Source: Phytomonospora endophytica (GTDB taxonomy: Bacteria > Actinomycetota > Actinomycetes > Mycobacteriales > Micromonosporaceae). From it: DNA of 64,000 bases. The DNA lies in assembly GCF_014202425.1 (NCBI RefSeq), contig NZ_JACHGT010000006.1, positions 302,266 through 366,265 of the forward strand, in the 5' to 3' direction. The position numbers were made by a program, and so were the translations under genes. Within the stretch, counting starts at the first letter, position 1. Each line of letters opens with the position of its first letter. Shown piece after piece: positions 1-8,250 of the stretch. The notes below the pieces were generated by a model that was not told the DNA's origin, did not search any database, and saw only the letters and a list, made by a program, of their open reading frames with translations.

Positions 1-568
1 AGCGCTCCAGGATTTCGGGCTTGTCGAGTTCCTTCTCGATCGCCATCGCGTAACGCATTTCACGGATCTTGCGCTCGGGAGTGTCCTCAGTGGCCTCGAA
101 GATCTCTTCGTCGGTCTGTGCGTTGTATTTCAAGACATTCCGCACATACTGCATCGTCAAAGTCGACGCGCCCTCGGAAACTTCCCCATCACTGCTATTT
201 GCCAGCAGTGCGCGCACAACCCCGCGGGGGTCTACTCCGTTGTGCTCATAGAAGCGACTGTCTTCGACGGAGATGATCGCGTCCTGCATGACCTGCGGGA
301 CGTCGGCGAGGGCGACGGGCTGACGGCTCTCGTCGTAGAAGGAGGTGATGAGCGTTTTGCCGTCGTTCGCGTACACGGAGGTCAGCTGAGGGATCGGCTC
401 CACACGCAGCTCGTTGGGCAGGTCCTCGAAGGACTCCGCGCCCGCCTTGACGGCGAGGCCGGAAACGGCGATGGCCGGGAAGGCCGCCGCCGCCACGACG
501 AGTCCGGCCAGTAGTCCGCACACCACTAGTGATGTGACGTTGTTGAGCAGGCTGCGGTCTCGGGGCAT
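1..568 (-). CDS. ponA: Class A penicillin-binding protein, N-terminal part (runs off left edge)
   Basis: This is a bifunctional peptidoglycan glycosyltransferase/transpeptidase acting outside the membrane; only about 189 N-terminal residues are visible and the 3' end lies beyond base 1. A membrane anchor (about residues 10-35) is followed by GT51 donor-site motif 1 (EDSRFYEHNG, with the catalytic Glu) and motif 2 (GASTLTMQYVRN). I chose the ATG at 568 because the protein then begins like other actinobacterial PBPs. An in-frame ATG at 643 would add 25 residues, and neither has a strong ribosome site. It is divergent from the WhiB-family gene, the same arrangement as ponA2/whiB4 in mycobacteria. 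Confidence 0.88.
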   Translation of the reverse strand, partial: MPRDRSLLNNVTSLVVCGLLAGLVVAAAAFPAIAVSGLAVKAGAESFEDLPNELRVEPIPQLTSVYANDGKTLITSFYDESRQPVALADVPQVMQDAIISVEDSRFYEHNGVDPRGVVRALLANSSDGEVSEGASTLTMQYVRNVLKYNAQTDEEIFEATEDTPERKIREMRYAMAIEKELDKPEILER

Positions 569-643
569 CCACTTCACCGCCTCAGAGTACGTGACCCGCG
601 TTCGGCGGCCAGGCGCCGCGTACTCGGGTCTACAAGGGTCCAT

Positions 644-875
644 TGGGGGCGACGCGCCGACTGCGGTCGGGGGTTGTCTCTTCAGGGTAGTCGTAACCAC
701 ATCGTGATCAACTTGCCGCCAAGGGGTAGCCATATGCCCGCGAAAAGGGTACTGTCCGAATCCGACAGCAACAGTGCGTAACTGATCGACTACACATTCG
801 TTGTCGCGCGACACGCGACGGGTGTTTACGTCATCAGACCTGGGGGCAAGAGGTACGTAACAAGAAGGTGGGGAT
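644..875. promoter_or_regulatory. Divergent promoter region between PBP and WhiB-family gene
   Basis: About 230 bases separate the two divergent starts and must hold both promoters. A short dyad, ctgtc-N6-gacag, lies near 755-770. The WhiB-family gene is preceded by a purine-rich AAGAAGGTGGGG at 862-873. No -10/-35 pair could be assigned with confidence. Confidence 0.4.
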
Positions 876-1205
876 GTGCTGATGGAGTTGATGGTCGACT
901 GGGCGAGTCAGGCCGCGTGCCGGGAAGGTGACCCGGACGCGCTCTTCGTACAGGGCGCAGAACAAAACGCCGCCAAAAAAGTCTGCCGAGGATGCCCGGT
1001 GCGGATGGAGTGTCTCGCCGACGCTCTCGACAACCGCATCGAGTTCGGCGTCTGGGGCGGCATGACCGAACGTGAACGCCGTGCCCTGCTTCGCAAGCAC
1101 ACCGATGTCCGCAGCTGGCGGCGAGTCTTCGAGGCCGCATTGACCAAAGAAGCCGAACAGCGCTCGGTTTCGAAGGGGCGAAGCCTCACGCCGACCGGTT
1201 TCTAA
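876..1205 (+). CDS. wblA: WhiB-family iron-sulfur transcription factor (WblA/WhiB4-like)
   Basis: This is a small redox-responsive [4Fe-4S] regulator. The four cluster cysteines are Cys15, Cys37, Cys40 and Cys46 (C-X21-C-X2-C-X5-C). The GVWGG turn at 58-62 is followed by the basic TERERRALLR segment, the usual order for the Wbl family. The long tail after residue 70 and the position beside a divergent class A PBP point to the WblA/WhiB4 branch, whose members control oxidative response and developmental or antibiotic genes. The GTG at 876 and the ATG at 882 are both well spaced from the purine-rich site at 862-873. A strong terminator follows at 1220. Confidence 0.9.
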   Translation: MLMELMVDWASQAACREGDPDALFVQGAEQNAAKKVCRGCPVRMECLADALDNRIEFGVWGGMTERERRALLRKHTDVRSWRRVFEAALTKEAEQRSVSKGRSLTPTGF

Positions 1206-1219
1206 CCGTGCGCACGTCA

Positions 1220-1268
1220 CCGCCTGACTCGGGAGGTTCCCGGCATGCCGAGTCAGGCGGTTTGTTGT
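1220..1268 (+). terminator. Rho-independent-type terminator after wblA
   Basis: A perfect 13-bp inverted repeat (1220-1232 with 1248-1260, 15-base loop) is followed directly by TTTGTTGT. It lies 15 bases after the WhiB-family stop codon. Confidence 0.85.
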
Positions 1269-1300
1269 GCTCTGCTGGTTCGTTGTGCTCCGCTGGTTCG

Positions 1301-1381
1301 GGCGGCGCGAATGAAACCGCCTTGCGGGTACGGGATCGGGCTGAGGCCCGCCGCCGATGCGAGGTTCCCGGCGTGGGCGGG
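1301..1381. repeat. Dispersed intergenic repeat R1, copy A
   Basis: About 80 bases closely match 51646-51723, sharing GGCGGCGCG, GAAACCGCCTT, GGGATCGGG and GGTTCCCGGCGTGGGCGG in the same order and orientation. Neither copy lies in a gene. The function is unknown. Confidence 0.75.
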
Positions 1382-1972
1382 TGAGCGTTCTGTGGGGTTT
1401 GGGCCGGTGGGGCTCTCGTCCTGAACCGCTTCTCACCAGCGCAATCGTGTCGGTCTTTCACTTCCCGGCTCGGGGAACTGCTCCGGTCGTCTGAGCGGTC
1501 CACTCGCTGAGTCAGGAACCCGGGCCTGGGGTCACCCCACTGAGCCGGGGACCTGCGTCAGTACCGGTTCGCCCCGGTCGCACCGGCCGTCATTCGGGCT
1601 TCGCGTGACGTCTTCCGCACTGCCGGGGAGAGGTCACATTCCCGAACGTGGATCTCTGTTGTTCGCCCGCTCGGCGGTGGAAGCCGCTGCCGCTGTCGCG
1701 ACTGAGTCTTCGCATGAGAGTCTCGGCGGCATCGACTCCGGCGAGCTCGGGGTGCGCGCGGTAATGGTGAGCGAGATTCGGCTCTCTGTTTTGTCGTAAC
1801 TCGTCCGTATCATGAATTTTGGGGCCCCTTTGGGGCGAGCGGGGGAGTGCGCGTTTCGCGCGGTCGTCCGCCGTTGAACGCTGCCCGAAGGTGCCCGCGA
1901 CCTGCGGGAATCCGTCTGGGGGGCGGCGAGTTCGCCGAGCCGGTCGCGGGGGCTCGCCGCCGCGACCGCCCT

Positions 1973-3085
1973 TTAGTCGGCGGCCAGCAGGTCCCCGATG
2001 TTGCGCAGCGCCTCAAGATCATGAACGTCGCCCGGCTGCGCGGCGACCCGCGTCGTCGGCACCTCCGGGTGGGCCGTGGTGAAACGCCCGGCGACCCGCT
2101 CCTCGCGTTCGGCCTGGGCGACGAGGTCGGCGTGAATGCGCAGGACACCCGCCGTGACCGGCGACAGTCCGTGCTCCTCAAGTCCCTCGGCGGCCCCGAG
2201 GCTGCGCTGCGCCGACAGTTCGCCGACGCCTGTCGTGTGCACGCGGTTGAGGATCATCCCGGCCAGCGGCATGCGCTCCTCCGTGAGACGTCCGGCGAAG
2301 TACGCGGCCTCCCGCACGGCGTCGGGTTCAGGCGTGGCGACGACGAGGAACGCCGTCTCACGATCCTGCAGCACCTTGTAGGTCTGCTCGGCGCGGGAGC
2401 GGAACCCCCCGAAGGTCGAGTCCAGTGAGGACACGAAGGTCCCTATGTCGGTGAGCAGCCGCCCGCCGAGGATCTTGGCGATCGTGTTCGTGAAGAACGA
2501 CGTCGCGGCCGTCATCACGGAGAACACGCTGCGTCCACTGCGCGCCGGGGCCAGCAGCAGGCGCAGCATCTTCCCGTCGAGGAAGCGCGCGAGACGCTGC
2601 GGCGCGTCGAGGAAGTCCAGGGCCGACCGCGACGGCGGCGTGTCCACGACGATCAGGTCCCAGGAGTCGGCGGCGCGCAACTGCGCGAGCTTCTCCATCG
2701 CCATGTACTCCTGTGTGCCGGAGAACGTCGAACTCATCGCCTGGTAGAAGGGGTTGGCGAAGATCTCGGCGGCCTTCTCCTCGCTGGTGTGGGAGAGCAC
2801 GACCTCGTCGAAGGTGCGCTTCATGTCCAGCATCATCGCGTCGAGCTGCCCGCCGGTGGCCTGCGCGACCGTGCGCGGCGTGTTCGACAGCTCCGTCAGC
2901 CCCAGTGACTGCGCGAGGCGCCGCGCCGGGTCGATGGTGAGCACGACGGCTCGGCGGTCGTGCTTCTCGGCGGCCCGCAGCGCCAGCGCGGCCGCGGTCG
3001 TGGTCTTCCCGACCCCGCCCGAGCCGCAGCATACGACGATGCGAATACCGCGGTCGCCGAGTAGCGCGTCGACGTCCAGACTCAT
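1973..3085 (-). CDS. ArsA-family anion-pump-like ATPase, second of pair (Rv3680/BagB-like)
   Basis: A 370-residue cytosolic deviant-Walker ATPase. The P-loop GSGGVGKTTT is at 21-30, the switch-like TIDPARRL follows near residue 50, and a Walker B segment (DLIVVDTPPS) lies near 145. It shares a 4-base ATGA overlap with the upstream paralogue, so the two are translated together and probably form a heteromeric complex. Mycobacterial counterparts sit beside whiB4 and have been tied to stress tolerance rather than arsenite export. No arsB-like membrane partner is present here, so an arsenic role is not supported. Confidence 0.88.
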   Translation of the reverse strand: MSLDVDALLGDRGIRIVVCCGSGGVGKTTTAAALALRAAEKHDRRAVVLTIDPARRLAQSLGLTELSNTPRTVAQATGGQLDAMMLDMKRTFDEVVLSHTSEEKAAEIFANPFYQAMSSTFSGTQEYMAMEKLAQLRAADSWDLIVVDTPPSRSALDFLDAPQRLARFLDGKMLRLLLAPARSGRSVFSVMTAATSFFTNTIAKILGGRLLTDIGTFVSSLDSTFGGFRSRAEQTYKVLQDRETAFLVVATPEPDAVREAAYFAGRLTEERMPLAGMILNRVHTTGVGELSAQRSLGAAEGLEEHGLSPVTAGVLRIHADLVAQAEREERVAGRFTTAHPEVPTTRVAAQPGDVHDLEALRNIGDLLAAD

Positions 3086-4056
3086 TGGGGCTCCTCCCCC
3101 GAAAGCAGCTCACTGAGCTGGTAGAGCCCCGACAGGTCGACGCCCTCGGCGAGCATGGGCAGTTCGATCAGCGGGTAGGGCTCACCGGCGAGCTCGGCGC
3201 GCAGCCCGGCCTCCAGGTCAAGGCGGACCTGGTGGGCGCGGACCTCGTCGAGGAGCCCGGCGACGACGGTCTTGTCGGCGGGGAGACCGGCGGCGGCGAG
3301 GCCGCGCTTGAGTTCGGCCTGGGTGACGCGGGCGCCCGCCAGGGGGTCGGTGCGCACGTTGTTGAGGATGATCGAGCCGATGGGCAGGCCGTGGGCGGTG
3401 AGTTCGGTGATCGCGTCGGCGGTCTCCTGCACCGGCATCTCCTCCAGGAGCGTCACGACGTGCACGGCCGTGGTGGCCTTCGAGCGCAGGATCGCCGCGA
3501 CGCCTTCGCTGTGCGACTTGATCGGGCCGACCTTGGCGAGCTTCGCGGCCTCGGCGGTGACGTTGAGGAAGCGGGTGACGCGGCCCGTCGGCGGCGCGTC
3601 GAGGACGACGGCGTCGTAGGCGCGTTTCCCGTTGGCCATGCGCGTCGTGGCCTCCTTCACCTTGCCGGTGAGGAGGATGTCACGCAGGCCCGGTGCGATG
3701 GTGGTGGCGAAGTCGATGGCGCCGAGTTTCTTCAGCGCGCGCCCGGCCCGGCCGAGTTTGTAGAACATCGCCAGGTAGTCGAGGAGGGCCTCCTCGGCGT
3801 CGACGGCCAGCGCGTACACGGCCCCGCCGTGGGGCGCGCGGGCGATGCGGCGCTCCTCGTAGGGCAGTGGGGGCACGTCGAACAGCTGGGCGATGCCCTG
3901 CCTGCCCTCGACCTCCACCAGCAGCGTGCGTCGGCCGCCTGCGGCCAGGGACAGCGCGAGCGCGGCGGCGACCGTCGTCTTGCCGGTGCCGCCCTTGCCG
4001 GTCACGATGTGGAGCCGGGTGCTCGCCAGCTTGTGGCGTGGGGTCTGCTTGGACAT
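3082..4056 (-). CDS. ArsA-family anion-pump-like ATPase, first of pair (Rv3679/BagA-like)
   Basis: A 324-residue partner of the downstream ATPase and the first gene of the pair. The P-loop GKGGTGKTTV is at residues 20-29, then LLVEVEGRQG takes the place of the DPA switch motif, and YDAVVLDAPPTGRVTRF gives Walker B. The different switch motifs in the two proteins suggest specialised subunits rather than duplicates. No membrane segments are seen. The start is the only ATG, near the beginning of the P-loop strand. Confidence 0.88.
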   Translation of the reverse strand: MSKQTPRHKLASTRLHIVTGKGGTGKTTVAAALALSLAAGGRRTLLVEVEGRQGIAQLFDVPPLPYEERRIARAPHGGAVYALAVDAEEALLDYLAMFYKLGRAGRALKKLGAIDFATTIAPGLRDILLTGKVKEATTRMANGKRAYDAVVLDAPPTGRVTRFLNVTAEAAKLAKVGPIKSHSEGVAAILRSKATTAVHVVTLLEEMPVQETADAITELTAHGLPIGSIILNNVRTDPLAGARVTQAELKRGLAAAGLPADKTVVAGLLDEVRAHQVRLDLEAGLRAELAGEPYPLIELPMLAEGVDLSGLYQLSELLSGEEPQ

Positions 4057-4079
4057 CAGGATCTAGGCTACGACGCCTT

Positions 4080-4592
4080 TCACGCCGGCGTCGTCAACCC
4101 GCACACGTACCAGTCTTGTGCCTTGACCACGCTGAACGTCCAGGTCTCGGCTTCCGTGCCCGCCGACGTGGTGCTCGACACGTCGGCGGTGACGGTGGCG
4201 GCACGTCCGGTTTCACTCGATGTGGTGACGTGGTCCCAGGCGAGTTGGACCTGGTCGCCGGTGGTCTTCTCGGCGGTGGTGACGGCGTCGAGGTAGACGG
4301 CGAAGTCGGAGTCGCGGATGTCGGCGCACACGTAGCGGCGGGCGGCCTGCGGGTCGCGGTCGGTGAGGAGGGCGCCGAGGAAACCCTCGACGGCCTGGTT
4401 CGGGTCCGCGGGTCCCTGGTCGGCGAGGTTGTCGATCAGGAGGTATCCGCCGACGGCCGCCAGGGCGCAGAAGGCGAGCAGCGCGGCGAGGAGGGCGAAG
4501 GCTCCTCCGCGCGGTTTCCGGGCGGGCGGGTCCTCGGGAGGGGCCTGCTGAGGGGATGGCTCGGTGTCAACGCCTGCGGTCTCATGCGTCAT
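4080..4592 (-). CDS. Single-pass membrane protein, unknown function
   Basis: A 170-residue protein I do not recognise. A Pro/Glu-rich cytosolic tail (1-30) is followed by one hydrophobic helix (about 31-53). The outer domain is about 115 residues with two cysteines, in YVCADI and WYVCGL near the C-terminus, which could pair. The fold resembles small lipocalin- or NTF2-like extracytoplasmic domains often annotated as hypothetical in actinobacteria, but no catalytic motif is visible. It lies just upstream of the ArsA-like pair on the same strand (24 bases to the stop of this frame), so it may be co-transcribed. Confidence 0.75.
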   Translation of the reverse strand: MTHETAGVDTEPSPQQAPPEDPPARKPRGGAFALLAALLAFCALAAVGGYLLIDNLADQGPADPNQAVEGFLGALLTDRDPQAARRYVCADIRDSDFAVYLDAVTTAEKTTGDQVQLAWDHVTTSSETGRAATVTADVSSTTSAGTEAETWTFSVVKAQDWYVCGLTTPA

Positions 4593-4711
4593 TCGGTCCC
4601 CCCGAGGGAAGGCTAGGTATGCAGGGTAACGCTCTGCCGTGTCTAACGTGACGGTGTCGGGGAACGTGACGGGCCGGTGAGCGGTCGTGACGGTTTCGGT
4701 ATCGTCGCGCC

Positions 4712-4876
4712 ATGCAGAAGTGGGAGTACGTGACGGTCCCGGTGCTGGTCCATGCGACGAAGCAGATCCTCGACAACTGGGGTGAGGACGGCTGGGAGCT
4801 GGTGCAGATCGTGCCCGGCATGAACCCGGAGAACCTGGTGGCCTATTTCAAGCGCCCGAAGGGGGAGTCGGCGTGA
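4712..4876 (+). CDS. Small DUF4177-like protein (54 aa)
   Basis: A 54-residue protein with the pattern WEYVTVPVL, then GEDGWELVQIVPG and a short basic end (YFKRPKG), as in the DUF4177 family of about 50-residue proteins. The coding register continues exactly into a GTGA overlap with the RidA gene, which supports the call. Mycobacteria carry an equivalent tiny gene at the same place (Rv3678A). The function is unknown. Confidence 0.8.
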   Translation: MQKWEYVTVPVLVHATKQILDNWGEDGWELVQIVPGMNPENLVAYFKRPKGESA

Positions 4877-5328
4877 GCGTGCGCGACAGGCTCGCCGAGC
4901 TGGGCCTCGAACTGCCGAAGGTCGCCGCCCCGGTCGCGGCCTACGTACCGGCGGTCCGGTCGGGAAACCACGTGTACACCGCGGGGCAGCTCCCGTTCGC
5001 CGACGGCGCGTTGCTCCGGACCGGTTACGTCGGTGGTGAGGTGAGCCCCGAGGACGCCAAGGAGCTGGCGGCGGTGTGCGCGCTGAACGCGCTCGCGGCG
5101 GTCGATTCGGTCGTCGGGCTCGACGGCATCGTGCGGATCGTGAAGGTCGTGGGTTTCGTGGCCTCCGCGCAGGGATTCACCGGGCAGCCGGGCGTCATCA
5201 ACGGCGCGAGTGAGCTGCTGGGCAAGGTCCTCGGTGACGCGGGCGTGCACGCCCGCAGCGCCGTCGGGGTGTCGGAGTTGCCGCTGGGTGCGCCGGTCGA
5301 GTTGGAGCTCATCGCCGAGGTTCGCTAG
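4873..5328 (+). CDS. RidA/YjgF-family protein
   Basis: A 151-residue member of the RidA superfamily, which hydrolyses reactive imine/enamine intermediates from PLP enzymes. VYTAGQLPF near residue 35 and RSAVGVSELPLGAPVELEL at the C-terminus are family hallmarks; the usual catalytic Arg position is not conserved, as in many RidA-like subfamilies. It starts at a GTG overlapping the stop of the small upstream gene and matches the place of Rv3678c in mycobacteria. A hairpin terminator follows. Confidence 0.88.
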   Translation: MSVRDRLAELGLELPKVAAPVAAYVPAVRSGNHVYTAGQLPFADGALLRTGYVGGEVSPEDAKELAAVCALNALAAVDSVVGLDGIVRIVKVVGFVASAQGFTGQPGVINGASELLGKVLGDAGVHARSAVGVSELPLGAPVELELIAEVR

Positions 5329-5347
5329 AGCGATCTATCAAGAGTCG

Positions 5348-5380
5348 AGGGCCCCGGCGACCGCCGGGGCCCTCATTTCT
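5348..5380. terminator. Bidirectional terminator between convergent genes
   Basis: A 10-bp GC stem (5348-5357 with 5364-5373) is followed by CATTTCTT. It sits between the RidA stop and the end of the convergent XRE gene. Confidence 0.75.
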
Positions 5381-5969
5381 TCGCCGGACGCGCGCGGACG
5401 TGCATGCGTTCGCCCTGCCGGCCGAAGAGGCTGAGGATCTCGACGGGGCGGCCGTCGGCGGCGCCGAACCAGTGGGGCGTGCGGGTGTCGAACTCGGCGG
5501 CCTCGCCGGGGCCGAGGACGAGGTCGTGTTCGCCGAGCACGAGGCGGAGTTTCCCGGCCAGGACGTAGAGCCACTCGTATCCCTCATGGGTGCGGGGATC
5601 GGGCTCGGACTTGGTCGCCGGGACGACCATCTTGAAGGCCTTCGGCGAGCCGGGCTGCCTGGTCAGCGGGATGATCGTCTGACCGCCGACGCTGTCGACC
5701 GGGCGCAGGCGCACGCGCGGGTCGCCGACCTCGGGGGCGCCGACGAGCTCGTCGAGCGGGACGCGGTGGGCGCGGGCGATGGGCAGGAGGAGTTCGAGGC
5801 TGGGTTTGCGCAGGCCGGCCTCCAGGCGCGAGAGCGTGCTCTTGGAGATGCCGGTGGTCTTCGACAGCTCGACGAGGGTGACGTTGCGAGACGTGCGCAG
5901 GCGCTTCAGGCGCGGCCCGACCTCGGCGAGGGTGTCGGCGAGGTCCGGCTCACCGGTGGTGTGGTCCAT
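5373..5969 (-). CDS. XRE-family regulator with C-terminal cupin
   Basis: A 198-residue regulator. The helix-turn-helix at about 20-75 contains LVELSKTTGISKSTLSRLE, then a single-domain cupin at about 110-190 contains HEGYEWLYVLAG and FDTRTPHWFG. Such proteins bind a small ligand in the cupin and repress nearby genes. It is divergent from the flavin oxidoreductase at 6060, with about 90 bases between starts, so that gene and its own are the likely targets. Confidence 0.9.
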   Translation of the reverse strand: MDHTTGEPDLADTLAEVGPRLKRLRTSRNVTLVELSKTTGISKSTLSRLEAGLRKPSLELLLPIARAHRVPLDELVGAPEVGDPRVRLRPVDSVGGQTIIPLTRQPGSPKAFKMVVPATKSEPDPRTHEGYEWLYVLAGKLRLVLGEHDLVLGPGEAAEFDTRTPHWFGAADGRPVEILSLFGRQGERMHVRARPAKK

Positions 5970-6059
5970 GGATCCAGTGTCGGCCGGTTTCCCGGAAACG
6001 GCAACGAAGGTTGCCGGATATCACGGGAGGACGCAGGCTTCGGCGCGGAGGTGATCGCG

Positions 6060-6992
6060 ATGAGCGCGAGCAATGACCTGTACGACGTGGTAGTGATCGG
6101 CGGTGGGGCCGCCGGACTGAACGCGGCCTTGGTGCTGGCCCGGGCGAGGCGGCGGGTGGTGGTCGTCGACGCCGGCGAACCCCGCAACGCGCCCGCCGCG
6201 CACATGCACGGCTTCCTGTCCCGTGACGGGATGCCACCGAAGGAGCTGCTGGAGGCGGGACGGGCCGAGGTCGCCGGGTACGGCGGCGAGTTCGTCGCCG
6301 ACGGCGTGGTGTCGGTGACGCCCGGCTTCTCGGTGGCGTTGTCGTCGGGGCGGGTGCTGTCGACACGGCGGATCCTGGTCGCGACCGGGCTGCGCGACAG
6401 GCTGCCCGACATCCCCGGACTGCGCGAACGCTGGGGTGACGACGTGATGCAGTGCCCGTACTGCCACGGCTACGAGGTGCGCGACCAGGCCGTCGGCGTG
6501 ATCGCGGTGACGCCGGAGTCGGCGACGCACCACGCGCAGCTCGTGCGGCAGTGGGCGGCGGACCTGACCTTGTTCACCAACGACGTCGACGTCCCCGCCG
6601 AGGAACGCGAGCGGCTCGCGGCACGCGGGATCAAGGTCGTCGACGGCAAGGTCGCGCGGGTGGTCGTGGAAGACGACCGGGTGCGGGGTGTCGAACTCGC
6701 CGATGGTGCCGCGGTTCCGCGCGACGCGTTGTTCGTCGGCGGCGACTGGGAGCCGCGGGACGCGCTGTTGCGGTCGCTGGGGTGCGAGGTCGCCGACGGC
6801 TGGGTGCGCGTCGACGGTCAGGGCCGCACGAGCGTGCCGGGTGTGTCGGCGGCGGGCAACGTCGTCGACCAGAAGGCGACGGTGATCGCCGCGGCCGCGC
6901 AGGGCGCGATGGCCGCGATCGCGATCAACGGCGACCTGGTGGCGGAGGACGTCGAGCGGGCCGCGCGGGAGCGGCGGGTGTACGGGATGTGA
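6060..6992 (+). CDS. NAD(P)/FAD-dependent oxidoreductase (thioredoxin-reductase-like)
   Basis: A 310-residue flavoprotein. The FAD-binding GGGAAGLNAAL motif is at 14-24. A CPYC pair in DDVMQCPYCHGYEV near residue 130 is in the place of the thioredoxin-reductase redox disulfide, and AAGNVVD near 265 contacts FAD. The second Rossmann nucleotide-binding glycine motif is poorly conserved (GVIAVTPES), so NADPH may not be the electron donor. The start is the ATG at 6060 with GGAGG eight bases upstream. It pairs with the divergent XRE-cupin gene. Confidence 0.88.
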   Translation: MSASNDLYDVVVIGGGAAGLNAALVLARARRRVVVVDAGEPRNAPAAHMHGFLSRDGMPPKELLEAGRAEVAGYGGEFVADGVVSVTPGFSVALSSGRVLSTRRILVATGLRDRLPDIPGLRERWGDDVMQCPYCHGYEVRDQAVGVIAVTPESATHHAQLVRQWAADLTLFTNDVDVPAEERERLAARGIKVVDGKVARVVVEDDRVRGVELADGAAVPRDALFVGGDWEPRDALLRSLGCEVADGWVRVDGQGRTSVPGVSAAGNVVDQKATVIAAAAQGAMAAIAINGDLVAEDVERAARERRVYGM

Positions 6993-7007
6993 GGTGGGGG
7001 CGGCGGC

Positions 7008-7176
7008 GGCGGCATTCGCCGGTCGGCGGCGTTCGGCGCGGGCGGGCGTTCGGCGTCGATAGGCGTCTGACACCGGTGAGCGTGCGCCGCCGACGCGCGT
7101 CTGCCACCGATGGGCGTACGGCATCGACCGGCATGTGGCGGTGACTGTCACATGCCGGTCGGTGGCGAATGCCGCC
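7008..7176. repeat. Structured intergenic element bounded by 13-bp perfect inverted repeats
   Basis: The ends 7008-7020 (GGCGGCATTCGCC) and 7164-7176 are perfect reverse complements. Inside lie a 12-bp inverted repeat (7126-7137 with 7149-7160, 11-base loop), a doubled GGCGTTCGGCG, and a doubled CGTCTGNCACCGRTGRGCGTRCG. It starts 16 bases after the oxidoreductase stop and ends 92 bases before nth. Confidence 0.6.
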
Positions 7177-7268
7177 CGTTGCCGCGGCTGTCGTGGCGAC
7201 GTGGCGGTTGCCCGCCTGGGACCCGCGTCCCCCTCCGCGGTGTCGGTGGTCGGGCGTAGCCTTCCTGC

Positions 7269-8033
7269 ATGGCCGAGAGCAAGGCGCCGACCCCGCTCGC
7301 GCTCAAGCGGCGCGCGCGGCGCGTCAACCGCGTCCTCGCCGAGACGCACCCCGACGCGCACTGCGAGCTCGACTTCACCAACCCGCTCCAGCTCACCGTC
7401 GCCACGATCCTCTCGGCCCAGACCACCGACGTCCGCGTGAACCTGACGACGCCCGCCCTCTTCGCGCGCTACCCGACGGCCGCGGACTACGCCGGCGCCG
7501 ACCGCGCCGAGCTGGAGGAGATGATCCGCTCCACCGGTTTCTACCGGAACAAGGCGAACTCCCTCATCGGCCTCGGCCACGCTCTGGTCACCGAGCACGA
7601 CGGCGAGGTCCCCGGGAAACTTGAGCAGCTCGTCAAGCTCCCCGGCGTCGGCCGCAAGACCGCCAACGTGATCCTCGGCGACGCCTTCGGCGTCCCCGGC
7701 ATCACCGTCGACACGCACTTCGGGCGTCTCGTGCGCCGCTGGGGCCTCACGGCCGAGGAGGACCCGGTCAAGGTCGAGCACATCGTCGGCGCCCTCGTCG
7801 AGAAGCGCGAGTGGACGATGTTCTCCCACCGCACGATCTTCCACGGCCGCCGCGTGTGCCACGCCCGCAAACCCGCGTGCGGCGCTTGCACGCTGGCCAA
7901 GTTCTGCCCGTCGTTCGGCACCGGTCCCAAGGATCCGGCCGTGGCGGTGAAGTTGCTGAAAGGGCCGCGCGTGCCCGAGCTGGCGGAGGCCGCAGGGGTC
8001 GCCGACCTGTTGTCCGAGGAGGCGGCGGCGTGA
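7269..8033 (+). CDS. nth: Endonuclease III
   Basis: A bifunctional DNA glycosylase/AP lyase that removes oxidised pyrimidines in base-excision repair; 254 residues. The helix-hairpin-helix carries the catalytic Lys in [13 protein letters not shown] (about 126-138), followed by the GPD-region catalytic Asp in [12 protein letters not shown]-terminal [4Fe-4S] site reads [17 protein letters not shown] (C-X6-C-X2-C-X5-C). The gene order nth, TlpA-like, Nudix, MarP is the conserved actinobacterial one (Rv3674c-Rv3671c). The extension past the iron-sulfur site is somewhat long. Confidence 0.96.
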   Translation: MAESKAPTPLALKRRARRVNRVLAETHPDAHCELDFTNPLQLTVATILSAQTTDVRVNLTTPALFARYPTAADYAGADRAELEEMIRSTGFYRNKANSLIGLGHALVTEHDGEVPGKLEQLVKLPGVGRKTANVILGDAFGVPGITVDTHFGRLVRRWGLTAEEDPVKVEHIVGALVEKREWTMFSHRTIFHGRRVCHARKPACGACTLAKFCPSFGTGPKDPAVAVKLLKGPRVPELAEAAGVADLLSEEAAA

Positions 8034-8087
8034 ACGTCGCGGCGGCCGGACGTCGGCGGCGGGTGGGGTTTCCCGCGCCGTCGGCAG

Positions 8088-8222
8088 AACGTGAATCGGC
8101 CCAGGGGCCTCCCGGCCTCCTCCCTACGTTCGACGCTAGAGCGACGCCACGCACAAGTGGCGAACGTGAGGCCGTTTCCCTGTGGATAACCCGGGGGTTG
8201 TGGACAACCGTCGCGCACAGCC
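8088..8222. repeat. Dispersed intergenic repeat R2, copy A, with paired DnaA-box sequences
   Basis: About 135 bases match 51860-51990. Shared words, in order, are AACGTGAA, GGGGCCTCCCGGCCTCC, TCCCTACGTTCGA, GGCGAACGTGAG, TGTGGATAACC and GGTTGTGGACAACCG. ACGTTCG and CGAACGT inside it form a possible stem. This copy fills the space between nth and the lipoprotein gene and ends 28 bases before the latter's start. Confidence 0.8.
8181..8207 (-). promoter_or_regulatory. Tandem DnaA-box sequences in repeat R2 copy A
   Basis: Read on the minus strand, 8181-8189 is TTATCCACA (the classical box) and 8199-8207 is TTGTCCACA (the form favoured in actinobacteria). Starts are 18 bp apart and in the same orientation. 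Binding is inferred from sequence only. Confidence 0.6.
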
Positions 8223-8250
8223 GGGCCCGCTCGACCGAGGAGACCACCGC

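Larger units (their letters stand above)
1206..1972. other. Gene-free interval of about 770 bases
   Basis: It holds the wblA terminator, a short direct repeat (GTGCTCYGCTGGTTCGTT-like, near 1267-1300) and one copy of a dispersed repeat (1301-1381). After that I see nothing coding: a 64-codon open frame at 1605-1799 has no homology I recognise and poor codon bias. Confidence 0.6.

Noticed and set aside
1605..1799. 64-codon frame in the gap after wblA
   Set aside because: Low GC3 compared with neighbours and no ribosome site or homology.
1973..4056. Arsenite efflux ATPase
   Set aside because: ArsA-like sequence but no arsB/arsR partner; gene order matches the mycobacterial pair with other roles.
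3085..4296. A 403-codon frame opposite the ArsA-like gene
   Set aside because: Antisense shadow; the minus-strand ATPase has clear P-loop motifs and operon overlaps.
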